From Undaria pinnatifida (Eukaryota > Sar > Phaeophyceae > Laminariales > Alariaceae), in contig JABAKD010000106.1 of the NCBI GenBank assembly GCA_012845835.1, positions 124,001-188,000 on the forward strand: DNA of 64,000 bases, in the 5' to 3' direction. This document shows, in pieces, positions 43,027 through 55,075 of the stretch. Position 1 is the first letter of the stretch. Each line of letters starts with the position of its first letter. Below the pieces are notes generated by a model. The model saw nothing but the letters and a program-made list of their open reading frames with translations, had not been told where the DNA came from and made no database searches. The translations under genes and the position numbers were made by a program.

Positions 43027-43803
43027 CATTCAGAGCGCTGCTGCAGAATGAGTGTCAGCGTCGCATTCCGTTTAAGTTTGCGTTCGGGCGCCACCCGCAA
43101 GCCCTGTCGCGTACGCACGTAGGAATCAGGTGTCGCTTAGGTCTAATATCACGATCAAACGACAACTTGGCTTCGACCGATCATCCACTGCTATCCGATG
43201 GTCTAGGAATCGCGTTGATTTAGCGTTGCTAGACGGTAGACGGTAGACGGTAGACGGCCATGAAACTAAGCGTTGCAGCATTCATCCATGTGTCAAACCC
43301 GTCAATGAAAGCCGTTCCGAGTTATAGGGGGGGGGGGAATCGCAGGACAATTGCCCATAACGGTCGATAACCAGACTGATTGAATAGTTTCGAATTATTG
43401 GAGCGATATATTTTGTTCACCTGACTTTTTTTATAAGTATAAGTTACAGCCACGTTCAATCGACGTCACAGTAAAATACATAGACCTTTAGTCTAGGGTG
43501 TGAATGTGTCCATGTTGACGTCAATGCCATGAGTTCAAGTCTCATTGAGTGTCATACTTGGGGACGTTTGCTTCCGTGAGAAATTACGAGCGGAAAGCAA
43601 TAGAAGGTGAGTTGGCAAATTCGATGGAAATCGACGAGCGTAGACCGATGAAATGGGCGAGTGCTGACCCCCAACCCTAGAAACGAGGTCATGCACATTG
43701 AGGGAGAAGCGAGGACGCCTATGACCACGGTTTTTACGGAAAGTCGCTGAGGGGAACACCTCGCACAGATTGAGCTGGAGGTTATACGTGATTGTTTAAC
43801 TAA
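43027..43803. other. No gene recognised
   Basis: Contains a GACGGTAGACGGTAGACGGT short tandem (43232-43257) and a G run at 43328. Open frames below 90 codons, no motif. Confidence 0.4.
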
Positions 43804-44580
43804 GGCCATTTCTTAAACAGTTGGATATGTCAGTCGAGAACGGCCCTTTTCGACTGAAGTCCAAATCGAGCTTTCTTACCCAGTCCAAAAAGGACAGGAC
43901 TTTTTCGATTCAACTTTGTTCGACTGAGAATTCCGACTGGCGGATCCTGTCGAAAAACTCAACTATTTCGACTGGATCCTCCAGTCGGAAAACTCAGTCA
44001 CGTTTTTTGAGCCGATCGCATCGTTCATCCCACCACCAAACACACATCCACACGGCCACACGGCCACACACCCATACCAGGTACCACACTGCAGCATCAT
44101 GCAAGGCGCTGACGCTGGCGTGGCTATCACTGCTGTTGCTTCTGGCAGCAAGTCAGCGTGGCGCGTTCCTAGTTTCGTTCGCCAGCAGCGTGTATCACAC
44201 GACGGCAGCAGCGCGCGGTATCGATCCCATGCGGCCAACAACGGCTGCGCCTGCTGTAGCTTTGGCGGCTCTCGGCTGAGTGCAACTCCACGAACGTAGC
44301 TTTGGCGGCTTTCGGCTAAGCCCACAGCCACCAACTCGCTGGGACAAGGGTTCGTTGAGCCGTTGCTCGCGGAGAAAGCGCAAAGCACAGAGCTGTAAAC
44401 CGATTTCGACTGCTGCACAGCAGTACTCCCTCACACCAACCGCCTCTAGGAAGAGCACATTAAACATAAAATCGACTCGATTGACGATAAGAAAATAGAT
44501 CAGAAGATTCCAGTCGAAAAAACGTCCAGTCGAAAACGGCCGTTTTCGACTTGCGGAATCCGACTGTATAAGAAATGGCC
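43804..44580. mobile_element. Non-autonomous DNA element with about 57-bp TIRs
   Basis: The left end GGCCATTTCTTAAACAGT and the right end, read inward, GGCCATTTCTTATACAGT match, and the pairing continues through CGAAAACGGCC-TTTTCGACTG with few mismatches. Subterminal CAGTCGAAAA motifs recur many times in both orientations. No transposase is present; the frames of 140-150 codons inside have no domain. A clear target duplication was not seen. Inside is a 35-bp tandem around GTAGCTTTGGCGGCT (44255-44325). Confidence 0.75.
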
Positions 44581-44839
44581 CAAGTAACCAAACGTCCGGG
44601 ACCAAAATTGCAAGTTCCACCTAGACCATGTCGATGCACGGACAAAATAAGTCAGCGGAGAATCATCTCTAGTCCTACACCCTTCTCCACTGCTGCTGCC
44701 GCCATCGACAGCCCCATCCTATACTGCGGGTATGGCTCTCTGCTGTCTCCGCGGCCACATGGTCGACCCTCTCCGCCACTACGTACTCCCAGTCGGCTGC
44801 TTGGTCGGCTTCAGATCGTTCAAAGCTATGGCTGTGCAC

Positions 44840-45035
44840 ATCAACAGCACTCCAGCACACGAGCTCACACACAGTGCTTGATAGTACACAGCAACGTTGT
44901 CACACCTGCACCAACCATGCACTCCAATGAAAATACTCACTTGCGGTCACGCTCTCACATCAGCACACGAGCTCACACACGGCCATACAAGTTCACAGAG
45001 CATCAGCACTCCCACACGCGAGCTCACACACGGCA
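44840..45035 (+). repeat. ACACGAGCTCACACAC minisatellite, irregular
   Basis: The word CACACGAGCTCACACACGGC or a close variant occurs near 44855, 44955 and 45012, with shorter CTCACA words between. The 172- and 147-codon frames crossing it are repeat-driven. Confidence 0.55.
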
Positions 45036-46487
45036 GCAACCAAATAGCGACCCGACCATCATTTTCTTCACCGGCGTTCATCTCGCGTCTTAGTAGTTTT
45101 GTCGTCTTGAATCAAGCTCTTTGTATCGAGATGATTCTCACAAACTTGAAGCCCTCCGAACGTCATCCGTACATATTGTCCCCGTGCTCATTGCGGTTGG
45201 CATTGCATGGCCAAATCAGATGTATTAACCCTAACCCTAAGAAGTTTGTGACCACAGTGAGTGTTCGTCTTTCTATGAGGCGTCAGCACCGGCACTTGTG
45301 GTGCTGCATGCAGAAAAGCGGAAAAAAAAGTTTGATGTGACGAAGACGCACACATATTTTCCACTTCTAGTTTCAAAACGACAAATAGGTACAGTACCCT
45401 GTGCTGAAGAGCGTATGCTCCGATTTCGTTCTCTTTTACCATGTTCCATGAAATCTCTACTTAGATATTCGTGACTGCTGCTGGTGGTACTAAACTACTG
45501 CTGCTGCTGAGATTTTCTGCTCTCTCCGAGGCCACACAGTCGTTAAAAGCACTGACTGTCATGCCATTCATTCTGTGAAAGATCTCAACGTATTGCCATG
45601 AAATGACGCGTGGGAGGTATCACGTTGTTACTGCCATTGTACTGATATTGCCGTCTTATGTCACTCTTAACGCTAAGTATCACGCTAACCCAAACCTTCA
45701 CCCACGCTTATAGCACTGTACTCTCGCGATATGGCGGTACAGTCGCTTTCTTTTCAAATGATCTTATCATGGCACGTTCTATGGCAGTGCCGCGGCAATG
45801 CTATGACAGGTCGTAACGCCAGAAAATATATTCAGTACAACTCTGCCAAGGCATCATATGAACATCAACATCTCACCGTAGCTTCGTAAGTCCGAACAGA
45901 CTTTGATTGGTACCTAGGAAGGCCGCAATTGGTACGTGTGTAGGCTAGAGATACAAATTTCTTGGCGGGGTATCCAACAGACGGCAATAGTTCAACACGT
46001 GCAGGAAGTATTACGCCGGAGACTGATTAAAGACATGGGGGTTTGTTGAGGTCGGGACACTAGATGTCGACGAAAGGGCACCTCTCTCCAAGTTTCAGGG
46101 ACCCTCTCTACATATTTATATAATTCTGCCGTTCATCAACGTGTATCGTATTGACCGAAGCACCAGTTTGAGCAGACAGGTAGCATACAGTGGGTGTTAC
46201 GTAGGGTTGGCTAAGGCCGTTTGCACCTCAGAGATGGCATTCCGAGTTTGGTGTCCTCTTCGCTGACTGCGTCCTATTCCGCACAACAATGCCCGATATT
46301 GAACCCCATTTTTCTAATGGATCGGCAACGTAGAGCTCATATAATGTAACGTGCTAAGCTTTCTTTCGCTATACGGGCGTTAGAGACGACAGCGTCGATG
46401 TTTCCATACTAAGCATTATGGCATCCCGCCAACGACAATAGCAGTAGTCAACGACGATTTTAAAGCCAAAGCACTTGGCCGGCGTAC
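45036..46487. other. No further exon recognised
   Basis: This lies downstream (minus sense) of the 81-bp exon at 46488. I looked for another phase-1 exon of the same type and found none convincing. A short AACCCTAACCCTAA array is at 45228-45241. Confidence 0.4.
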
Positions 46488-46568
46488 CTCCAAATGATGT
46501 TGCCGAGTTATTCCTTAGAATTGAAGTCCCGTCGATGTTGACCGTGGAATTCTTGGAATAGATTGCAC
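46488..46568 (-). CDS. Beta-helix gene, exon 2 (81 bp)
   Basis: Acceptor CGCATGTTCCACAG, exon from GTGCAATCTATTCC to TTTGGAG, donor GTACGCC. It is exactly 81 bp and phase 1 at both ends. Joined to exon 1 it completes a glycine codon and reads GAIYSKNSTVNIDGTS then ILRNNSATSFGG, a textbook polymorphic-membrane-protein repeat (GGAI...FxxNSA). The intron to exon 1 is 1200 bp. The exon is the same length and phase as those at 27885 and 28427. Confidence 0.75.
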
Positions 46569-47768
46569 CTGTGGAACATGCGGCGGTAACCATTCTACGA
46601 CGTCTTAGCAAAATGCGAAATAGTTTTTGTTTCCCAATATATATGCCTTCATGCCCAATCCCGTGTTGCCATGCATACTATATGGCATCGAGGTCCCTCG
46701 GTGGTTAGTCCAGCAGACCTGACATATTCCCAAACGGAGACGGTCAGGGTTTGGTTGGAGCGAGCACGGCAAACATACATCACAACGGAGGCGAGCTGCG
46801 TCAACTCCGAAAGAAAACTTGTCACACATAGAGAAACGGCGTCATTAAGCCAACGGTGACAGGTTAGAAAACCGGAAACACACGACGTCGTCAACTGGAA
46901 GTAACGGCTGCTGCTGGCATATGGAGGGGAGACCACGGAGGTCGTGGGGACGTGAGCTCTACCATTACCCTTGGATTATCCGACAGTAATACAGGCTGTT
47001 TTCGCCTATCGATTCCCAGACAACTTCCGCACAGGTCGGCCAAGGTTGGGGTTGGGGTTGGGGAGAGGCTTAAGCTTAGAGTTCAGGTTAGGGTTCTTAG
47101 GGTTGGGGGTTATGGCAAAACCTTACCTCCATTACCATGGAACGTGAACCACATGCAACACAAAAATGGCATGTCTTCCATAGTTAACCAACCTCCACTA
47201 TCATGGAACAGGAGCTACATGCCGTACTATAACGAAGCACTTTTTCCTTATCCTCTGCCGAATATTAAAATAGCCTGCATAGGCGCCTAACAATGTGCAG
47301 TATCAAGAAGAAATGCATCATATGTTGCAAATGTACCTTCGCCAAACAATTTATACGTGATTATCACGAGCGCGAAGTATACATCGTCGCTCTCGGTCAA
47401 TGGCTGTCCCAAGGCGGAGCCAGTCTCACGTGTTTGTGCACACGGGATTCTTTCCTTTTTGTTCATATATATTTTGAGTTCCCTCGGCCGACGTGATATT
47501 TTCCTCAAGCTCGCCGTCAACATTCTGGGAATGGTGCGCAACAAAAAATTCAGTAATGAGGTGACATGTCCACACCGTGACAACATGGCTGTGCTGTCGA
47601 TGTGCAGAAGTGTAATCACGACGACAGCTTGGCTGATACTTGTATATACAAGAAGGTGTTCTGCGGTACAGGTTGCTGCGGTACGAGCATCAGTGTACAG
47701 CCTTACATACGGTTACAACATCCAATCGCTACAACCCCGAGTTAAGCACAAGAAGGGTAGTCGCTCAC

Positions 47769-48264
47769 CGCCGTTAGTAGCGTTGTTGGCGGTGAAGACA
47801 CAGTCTATCACGTTAACTATGTTGGTGTCGACGTCCCGGAAGCTTGAAGAAATTGCGGCCACTGCCCCTCCCTGATGCGAATTCCCTCCTTTGAGCTCTA
47901 GCTTGACAAGGGTCAACGTGGACCTATCTGACACATGAAATATGCCATTCGAGTTTCCTCCGTCAATAACAGCCACTTCGTCGATGTCGAACTCGGCGGC
48001 GTCTGAAGAATCTCTTGAAGCCTGAGCAACAATCAAGTGGCTTCCACCTGTCACCTCGATTGTTTTCGCAACAGGTACGGTTCCAAACCAGGTGACACTG
48101 AACATTCCTCCTCCAGTGCAGTTGAGTGCTTCTACCAGATCTTGCACGCCGGCAGCATTTGTCACGTCCATCTCCGTAACTAACGGCGAGCACGGGGCCG
48201 ACTCGACTCCTTCGATGAATATACGACTTGTAAGAGCTGCGATAAAGGCCACTCCGACGCGCAT
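47769..48264 (-). CDS. Secreted beta-helix protein, exon 1
   Basis: The start at 48264 gives MRVGVAFIAALTSRIFIEG, a plausible signal peptide with a cleavage site near GVESA; an in-frame ATG at 48300 adds 12 polar residues and seems less likely. The mature N-terminus has DLVEALNCTGGGMFSVTWFG. Two beta-helix turns follow: VIDGGNSNGIFHVSDRSTL with LTLVKLELKGGNS, and GGAVAAISSSF with VNVIDCVFTANNATNG. The donor GTGAGCGA follows AACGGCG in phase 1. Such proteins are secreted or wall-associated and often bind polysaccharide, but no catalytic residues are visible. Whether the gene is intact beyond exon 2 is unknown. Confidence 0.8.
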
Positions 48265-48300
48265 CCTGGTTTGGTTTAGGGCACACGCGATCACGATCAA

Positions 48301-48674
48301 ACAACCAAGCAGTTAAAGGAGGTAGTACTCGAGCAGACGGGTATGATGCATCTGAGCGAGGAGCCTTTACAAGGGTGGGAGGGGGTGTGCAAGGATTTAG
48401 GCTGTGCACAGCATATCCAGCCGGCCGGATGTCGGTGTGATATCTGTGGTAGTTGGAGATAGGGTGGCGGCAAACGTCTGTCATACGGAAGGTTTTACAG
48501 CTTTAGCATACGTGCGGCTCCTCTGTGCAGGGTCCGAATGATGAATTGTACAAGATGCAATTGAACCAAAGCGAAAATACCAAAAGTCAAGCATGTCTCT
48601 TGATACCCAGGTATGCTTACAAGTTTTTGACGATGAGTTGAAGATTCGTCTTGCCTGTCTTTTGGCATATATAT
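48301..48674. other. Region 5' of the beta-helix gene
   Basis: Upstream sequence for the minus-strand gene. No clear TATA box or initiator stands out. Confidence 0.35.
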
Positions 48675-49455
48675 TTCGAGAGCCATCCATGCCGCTGTGT
48701 CCCCCCCCCCCCCTCCCCGCCTCGAACGCCCCCTTCTTCCCCATCACCCGCACCATCGCCTAGACCTAGCACCACACGTATAGCAAACCCCTCACCTAAA
48801 GCCCTCCCCCCCCCCCCCCCCCCCCCCCCGCCCCCCCCCCGCCCCAACCCCCCACCTTCCCCCCCAACCCATCCCAACCCCACCCCCTCGAACACTCCAC
48901 CCTCTCTTTACTCACTGATTGTACGACTTACCCCAGGATATATATGATAAACTGATGTATTATTTCCAAAACCGTCACATTTATCCCCTCGAAATAATGT
49001 ATAGTTTCCAGGCACATATTGAGCTGCCCCACACGCCCCCCCCCCCAACCCCCCCCCCCGCCCCGAATAATATACTGGTGCCAAAACCGTCAGATTTATC
49101 CCCTCGAAAGGATTTATAGCTTACATGCACAAATTGCCCTTCCCCCCCCCCCCCCCCCCCCCCCTCCAAACCCGCTCGCTTTTGATCAAAACCAGGCCCC
49201 CTTTCCCTTCACAGCTGTCAGATTTTGTCCCCCTCAGAAACGGGTTTTATAGTTTCCGCGCACAGTTTGACTAAAATCATCCTGTTGACCCTGATAGCTG
49301 CACTGTAGTTGTAAGGGGAGTCGCCGACCTATATCCTTAATGAGGACACACAACTCGTAATGCGCGCGATCGGAGTATCACACACAGCTTGCAAAGATGA
49401 GTTTCGACGAAATCTTCGATCTCACAGCTGGAGTGTATTTTCATTTTTTATAATA
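48675..49455 (-). mobile_element. Foldback FB arm with duplicated inner segment
   Basis: Right-hand type arm ending CTCACAGCTGGAGTGTATTT. The inner part repeats a unit with ACCGTCA-ATTTATCCCCTCGAA, GTATAGTTTCCAGGCACA or TATAGCTTACATGCACA and a C run. The same layout recurs at 62540-63320, showing one subfamily. C runs of 20 or more bases occur at 48806-48829 and 49143-49163. Confidence 0.8.
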
Positions 49456-50200
49456 TTGCTATGCTTACCTTCAACTGAATATAGTATAGTCTACTGGTAT
49501 CAATTATGACCCTGAGAACGCAGCCACACACATTCCTCGGGAACCTTGTAGACGTGGATACGTCAGAAAGCGTGGAACGAATATGGCCAACGGACATGCT
49601 TGCCTCACGATCAATATTCATCCCAAATCCGGAACGGAGATGGAAGCGTTACAAGCACGATGTGAAGATTTTGACCCTGAGAAAGCGACACGGTGGGGAG
49701 TCTTCAAAATACCAGCGCCCTCATTATTAATAGTTCCACACATGCTGTATGCGCACGTATAAAGATTATCATCAGTGAAAGTATGCGTTTTTCAGGCACG
49801 CCATAAGTCCGATATTTCTAAAACTGAAACTATGAGCTTCGGAAGGTCGATGTGTCTGTCTGCGGGATCATAAAATCCACAGCTCGCCCCGCATCGGGAC
49901 ACACACGGCAATTGATTAACGAAAAAGTCAGGCAGCACGTAGTCCCACCATAGTAAGGAAAAGCCGCACCGAGAGGTCATCGAAATAACATTGCCAAAAT
50001 AGGGAGCCGTTAACTCCAAGGCATTGCGGCCAAAACAAAATACAAGCTTTGCCGAGGAGACGACCCGGTATTTCCAGTTTTCATCTCTCCACACGGCACA
50101 GTATTTTTGTACACAACTCCAAAGCAAACTCAGTTCTATATTTGGTACAACAATGAGGGAGTACGAGGCAACGAGACGACTGAGGCCGTTTTGATGAGTC
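49456..50200. other. No gene recognised
   Basis: A 74-codon plus frame (49506-49730) and a 136-codon minus frame (49792-50202) are open without motif. Confidence 0.35.
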
Positions 50201-52560
50201 AAGTACGAGGAAGCAAAGCGTCTGCGAATGTTTTTTTACATTGCGAGGTAAACAGATCTCTTCATTGCAAGAGGGCGAACAAACTGCCATTGTTTGTTTT
50301 GTATATATGGTCGTCTATCTGTCGGTTGTGGACAGCTGTCTGTTAGAGGATTAAACTTATGCTTGAGAGAGAGCCACACGTATCAGAGAACTCGGAACGT
50401 ACAGGAGCCGATGAGCCAGGGCTTACGGGTGGTCCTTGTTTCATTGCCCTCTGCCTCGAATTGACCACAGTCGTCGTGATATTGTGTTGGTGGTGGAGAT
50501 ATGACGGGGAGGTTTTAGCTGATTTGTTTTTTCCAACGCACACGCATGTACGCCGCGCTCTAAGGTTGCCTTATTTACGCCGAGACCTAGTAAAGAGAAA
50601 AGGACGTGAGACGAAGCGACTAAGTTCGTCCTTTGCCCTGCATGGAAGCAAAGCTTGCTCGTTGCAGGTTGCGTACAGGCTTCCATTATTGAAATATTCT
50701 GGGTGTCTGCCGGTCTGCTGTGTAAGGGGTGCCGTCCGTCTGCTGTGTAAGGGGCAACAACTGCGATAGTGTCTTCAATTACGAGAGCTTCATGTAACGA
50801 ATTTTCGCAAAGCCTCACACATCAATTGCAGCCGGCAGGCTGGGCAGACTCGTGATTCGTTGCACGCCGCCTAGAGTTTGCAAACATCGCCGAGGGTGCT
50901 GTAAGGTTCGGGGGCTTTGGCTGCTGTTCTGTGGTTGCCTGAATTGCGGCGGGATTTTCGGTTCCATTTCCCAGAGATGCAACGGGCTTACGTAATGCAC
51001 GAGGCGAGTTCGCCGTCTTTGCAGATGTACCAGAAACAAGGCAAGGCCGAGAAACACAACTGACCAAAGTCGTTCGTTTCCTTGCGAGGCGAAATAGCCT
51101 CTTCATTGCGACATGCGTACAGGCCTTTATTATGTACTTAGTCTGTGCCTGTCTGTTTGTGTGTCTGTCTGTGTGTCTGTCTGTCTACCTGCCTGCCTCC
51201 CTGTCTGTCTGCTTATCTGTCTGTCTGTTTTGTTTGCCTGTTTGTCTTCCTGTCTGCCTGTATGCTGTGTGGTGTGTGCAGTGTGCTCTGTCTTGTAGAA
51301 AACAACTGAATATTTGACTGAGAAGGCTGAACGTTATCGGCTTCGGCAAGCACGGTATCGGCAGAAGTTATCTCGTGAGCCTTGTTTCGTTGCACGTGGG
51401 CTTTGGTTGGCCGTGGTCGCCGAGCCACTGTGGTTTCGGCGGCTTGGGCTGCTGTAATGTTTGACGGCATGTTGTGCGTTGTAAGGCTAACGACCATGTT
51501 TACTACGGGTCGAATACGACCATTCATTGTTTCATCGTTTTGCTCGTTACATTATGTATGTCTGTCCGTCTGTCTGCCTACCTGCCTGCCCTCCTGTCTC
51601 TCTCCCTCTCTCTGTGGTCGCGGCATACCGGGGTGTGTCGTCATTTCGTGTTTCAGATCTTTGGTTGGGACAGCTGCACGTGACCAAAAACGAGAACCAC
51701 AAAACTGGGGCCTACACAAGCGGAGGTGCGTGCGCTACTGGTGAAACTCGTTTCGTCACAAGCAGTCGCCAGATGGGTGCAGCTGCCGTGATCATGTCGT
51801 ATGCGTGGTCCCGTGCTGCGAGACAGGATTTTATTTTCGTATTTTGTTTTTCCCCAACACACTACGACGTATGCGTACTGCATGTACCAGGCACTCTTGC
51901 CTCGTCCACCTCTCTACTAGCATAACACCTCAAAGAAAAGCCCATAATTGTGTTATAGCCCTACCGGGTTAACCACGGCACGGGACCACAGGACGGAGCT
52001 CGGATGTGTATTACCCAACTCTAAGGATTTTATTCGAGGGTGCAGACGGAGTCTAATTTGCGGCGCGCCGTACTCCCCGGTATGCTCGCAAACGCAAGAT
52101 TGATTTTAGGAGTACCAATGCCTCGGGGCCCGAGGTTTCTGTTTGCAAGTGTTTCATTACCGTGGCCACAGCTGGTGCCTAAGTGGTTCAGAAGTCGTGG
52201 GTGTTGAACCAGGGGGCTTGGGGTATTTGCCAGCGGGCAATTGTCTAACACAATGTCCAGGATCGGTTCGCTACGCTCATATCTTAGTTAAGGTTATATA
52301 CAAGTTGAATGAAGGCGCCAAGTTGGACCACCGTGTTTGGCGCAACTCGTTTTACTGCCTTGAAACACGAAAATATTGCTCAAGAACGAAGGATGCTCTA
52401 ATAGAGCACCTAGTACCTACAATGAGACTGGGTTTGTGCCGTGTTGCACCAAACCTCGTTCCTTGCTGGGTGCGTACAGGCTTCCAGCGTATTGTATTTG
52501 TGTATCTGTCTGTATGTCTGTCTGTCTGTCTGTGTGTCCGAGCTAAATTGCACATGGAAT
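50200..52560 (+). repeat. Diverged repeats around GCGTACAGGCTTCCA and CTGT microsatellites
   Basis: The block TGCGTACAGGCTTCCA with a following TATT and CTGTCTG run occurs near 50672, 51112 and 52470. TTGCGAGG-AAATAG-CTCTTCATTGC occurs near 50240 and 51080. CTGT/TGTC microsatellites lie at 51148-51270, 51553-51612 and 52505-52535. These look like three diverged copies of one element. Cys/Val/Leu-rich frames follow the microsatellites. Confidence 0.5.
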
Positions 52561-53630
52561 GACGCACGCTCAACCGATCGTGACGAACCCGGGGCCAAAT
52601 GGAAGATGAAAATACGGAGAAGATGTTCTTGTCGGCTTCGTTTGAAGTCGTCGACAGTTTGTAGACGGATCTCGATGTGGGTATGTCTAGCAAATATGAG
52701 AGTGCTTGTAACATCACCATCCTTGTTTTTCAACATACAATTACCCCTCCCCGTTGAAGGGTTTCCAAACTCTTCGAAAGCCTGAAAATGATTGCATCCA
52801 AACAAATCAGTACCACACGACGAGCGCGGGTGTGTCTGGTCTTCATACGCTTACAGCCAATAGGGCACTCAATCGGCCAACCAACAGGGTCGACGAAGCC
52901 ACCTACTCCAGCTGCTCAGTGTTTCCATTGGACAACGTTTTCCCTTTGCTTTATATCGAGAGAGATCAGGTTGACGCTTCTGGATATAATAGATTATCCT
53001 TTCTGAAGCGTGAAAGTTTTCGACGTCACGGTGCGTGGTGGGCAGAATGCAGAATCTGAGGGATAGATAGGGCAGAGAGCTAGCCGCCATCTCACTGCCG
53101 TGGACCAAGGATGTGATGTTCCGAGTATTCTTGCCCCTTGTCGCATCTGCTCTATTCAGCTGGTGAAGCACTGTCGTGCTTCCATGAATCGGTGTACAAC
53201 ACAGATGTAGGATGTACTTTTCCCGACAGAATTTCCACTTGTCGATTCGTGTGCCAAAGAAGACATCCTCGACTCGCTTGTTTGTTTTTTGGGTGAATAA
53301 AAAATAGATCCGGTGCGGGTGACGTTTGTCAGGTGACAGAGCTCTACCCTTTGCATATATTATCCCCCCGAATACGAGGAACTGCGGCTCCCCTAAAGCT
53401 CGCCGGACACAAGGATGCATGGGTGGTGTGTGTAATGCGTGATGGGTTGGGGACACATGCTACAGTAGAGGTGCACGGTTTTCTCTTAATACTACTCACT
53501 TAAGAAGTTTCAATATTAATATTTATATTATTTACTACTATGATCACTACAATTAGTACTATCAACAAAGCTATTACTACCACAGTAGTAAATATTTTTA
53601 TAAATACTATTATTACTACCATTAACTACT
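52561..53630. other. No gene recognised
   Basis: A 195-codon minus-strand frame (52869-53456) is the longest here that is not low-complexity. It has no motif I recognise and no repeats. It may be chance or an unrecognised exon. Confidence 0.35.
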
Positions 53631-53954
53631 ACTGCTACTGCTACTCCTACTACCACTACCACCACCACTACCACTACCACTATCACTACCACTACCACTA
53701 CCACTGCTACTCCTACTATCACTACCACTACCACTACAGCTACCACTACCACTACTACCACTTTCACTACCACTACCACTACCACTACCACTACCACTAC
53801 CACTACCACTACCACTACCACTACCACTACCACTACAGCTACAGCTACTGCTACTGCTACTGCTACTGTTACTGCGACTGCGACACTGCTACTGCTGCTG
53901 CTACTGCTGCTGCTACTACCACTACGACTACAACTACAACTACTACTACTACTA

Positions 53955-54018
<64 letters not shown>

Positions 54019-54147
54019 AACTACTACTACTACAACTACTACAACTACTGCAACTACTACTACTACTACTACAACTAATACTACTACTTTCACTACTACT
54101 ACTACTACTACTACTGCTACTACTACTACTACTACTACTTACGGTTA
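53631..54147 (+). repeat. CTA/CCA trinucleotide microsatellite, about 515 bp
   Basis: The left half is mainly ACCACT hexanucleotide units, the right half ACT units, with GCT and ACA variants near 53835-53920. It is followed by GACGGGACGGGAGAGAAGCG and CCCGTGACCACGGCTTGTCC, which resembles a SINE 3' body. Confidence 0.95.
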
Positions 54148-54963
54148 AGACGACGGGACGGGAGAGAAGCGAAGACACCCGTGACCACGGCTTGTCCAGA
54201 ACTGAGGAGGTCGCTGGGGCCAAACCTCTGACGAATTTAGCTAGATAGAAAGGGAACATGATCACTTCAGTAAGATGTGACCCCAGACGTTTGCATCTCT
54301 CTCTGCTCTAGGATGAAGAATCGAGGTAAACACTACTCCTGACTGGGTTCTACTGATATTGATGCTGGTGACGTTGAGTGGAAATATCCGATGTATTGTG
54401 AAGACAATACGCATTGCCTGGCAATATCTCTGTCTTATACGAAGAACGTATTTCGTCTGCTTGATTGTCGCCACACTAATGCCCCTAGTGTTCTAGGTTG
54501 GGCAAGGAGCAGTGGTAAAAAACAAGTGCGCTGCTTGGTCATCTAACCCAGACCGTTGGCATACAGAGCAATCTCCGGGCCGCGTTTCCTCTTCATGAGG
54601 CGTTTGAGGAAAAATTCATTTGTCACCTTCATGAAAGCTGTTGCGTTGACATATGCTACCTTGTGTGATATCAGATTTAGAGGAAAGGAACATCACCCAG
54701 GGAGGATGTACTGTAACTCCACTGTAACTCCACTGTAACTCGACACTAGGGCATGCTTTGTGGGCACCACTAACACGAGCATCAGACCTGGACGCAATAT
54801 CTACAGGACGACATCGTCAACGACACTGCAATATACAGAAGGTATAATCGTATGTTATCTAATGTCAAAAGGAATTGCAGGCAGATATGTTAAAATTGTG
54901 GCAGACCACACCAACCTAGTTTTTGGGGTACTTGGTACGTGCCGTCTGCTTGATCGCTTTTAA
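54148..54963. other. No gene; possible SINE 3' scrap at the left
   Basis: About 45 bp at 54150-54200 match the SINE body. The rest has only short frames and a small CACTGTAACTC tandem at 54718-54742. Confidence 0.4.
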
Positions 54964-55075
54964 CTTTTTTTTTTTTTTTGATCCTCCGGCGGATGGATGG
55001 GGAAAAATAAAGCTTTAGCTCACCACACTTCCACGTATTTTCATACGCGTCGTGTGTCGATTTAACTCAGTTGCT
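54964..55075 (-). repeat. Short A-tailed repeat, copy 3
   Basis: On the minus strand it ends GCCGGAGGATC followed by an A run (54965-54980 as T). The body has CATACGCGTCGTGTGTCGAT and CCACGTATTTTC on the plus strand. Same 3' end as at 42936, so transposition with a poly(A) tail is plausible. Confidence 0.7.

Noticed and set aside
46205-46300. Possible third exon after 46488 with a CTCTGAG-GTGC donor
   Set aside because: No acceptor at the 81-bp distance and no beta-helix pattern in the right phase.
47145-47210. Possible further phase-1 exon of the beta-helix gene (GGAG-GTAAGG donor)
   Set aside because: The stretch is in phase but 66 bp long, lies in the intron between exons 1 and 2, and its translation lacks the GGAI, IDG and NNSA pattern.
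53528-54265. 245-codon Ser/Val-rich ORF and 202-codon Thr/Tyr-rich ORF
   Set aside because: Microsatellite translation only.
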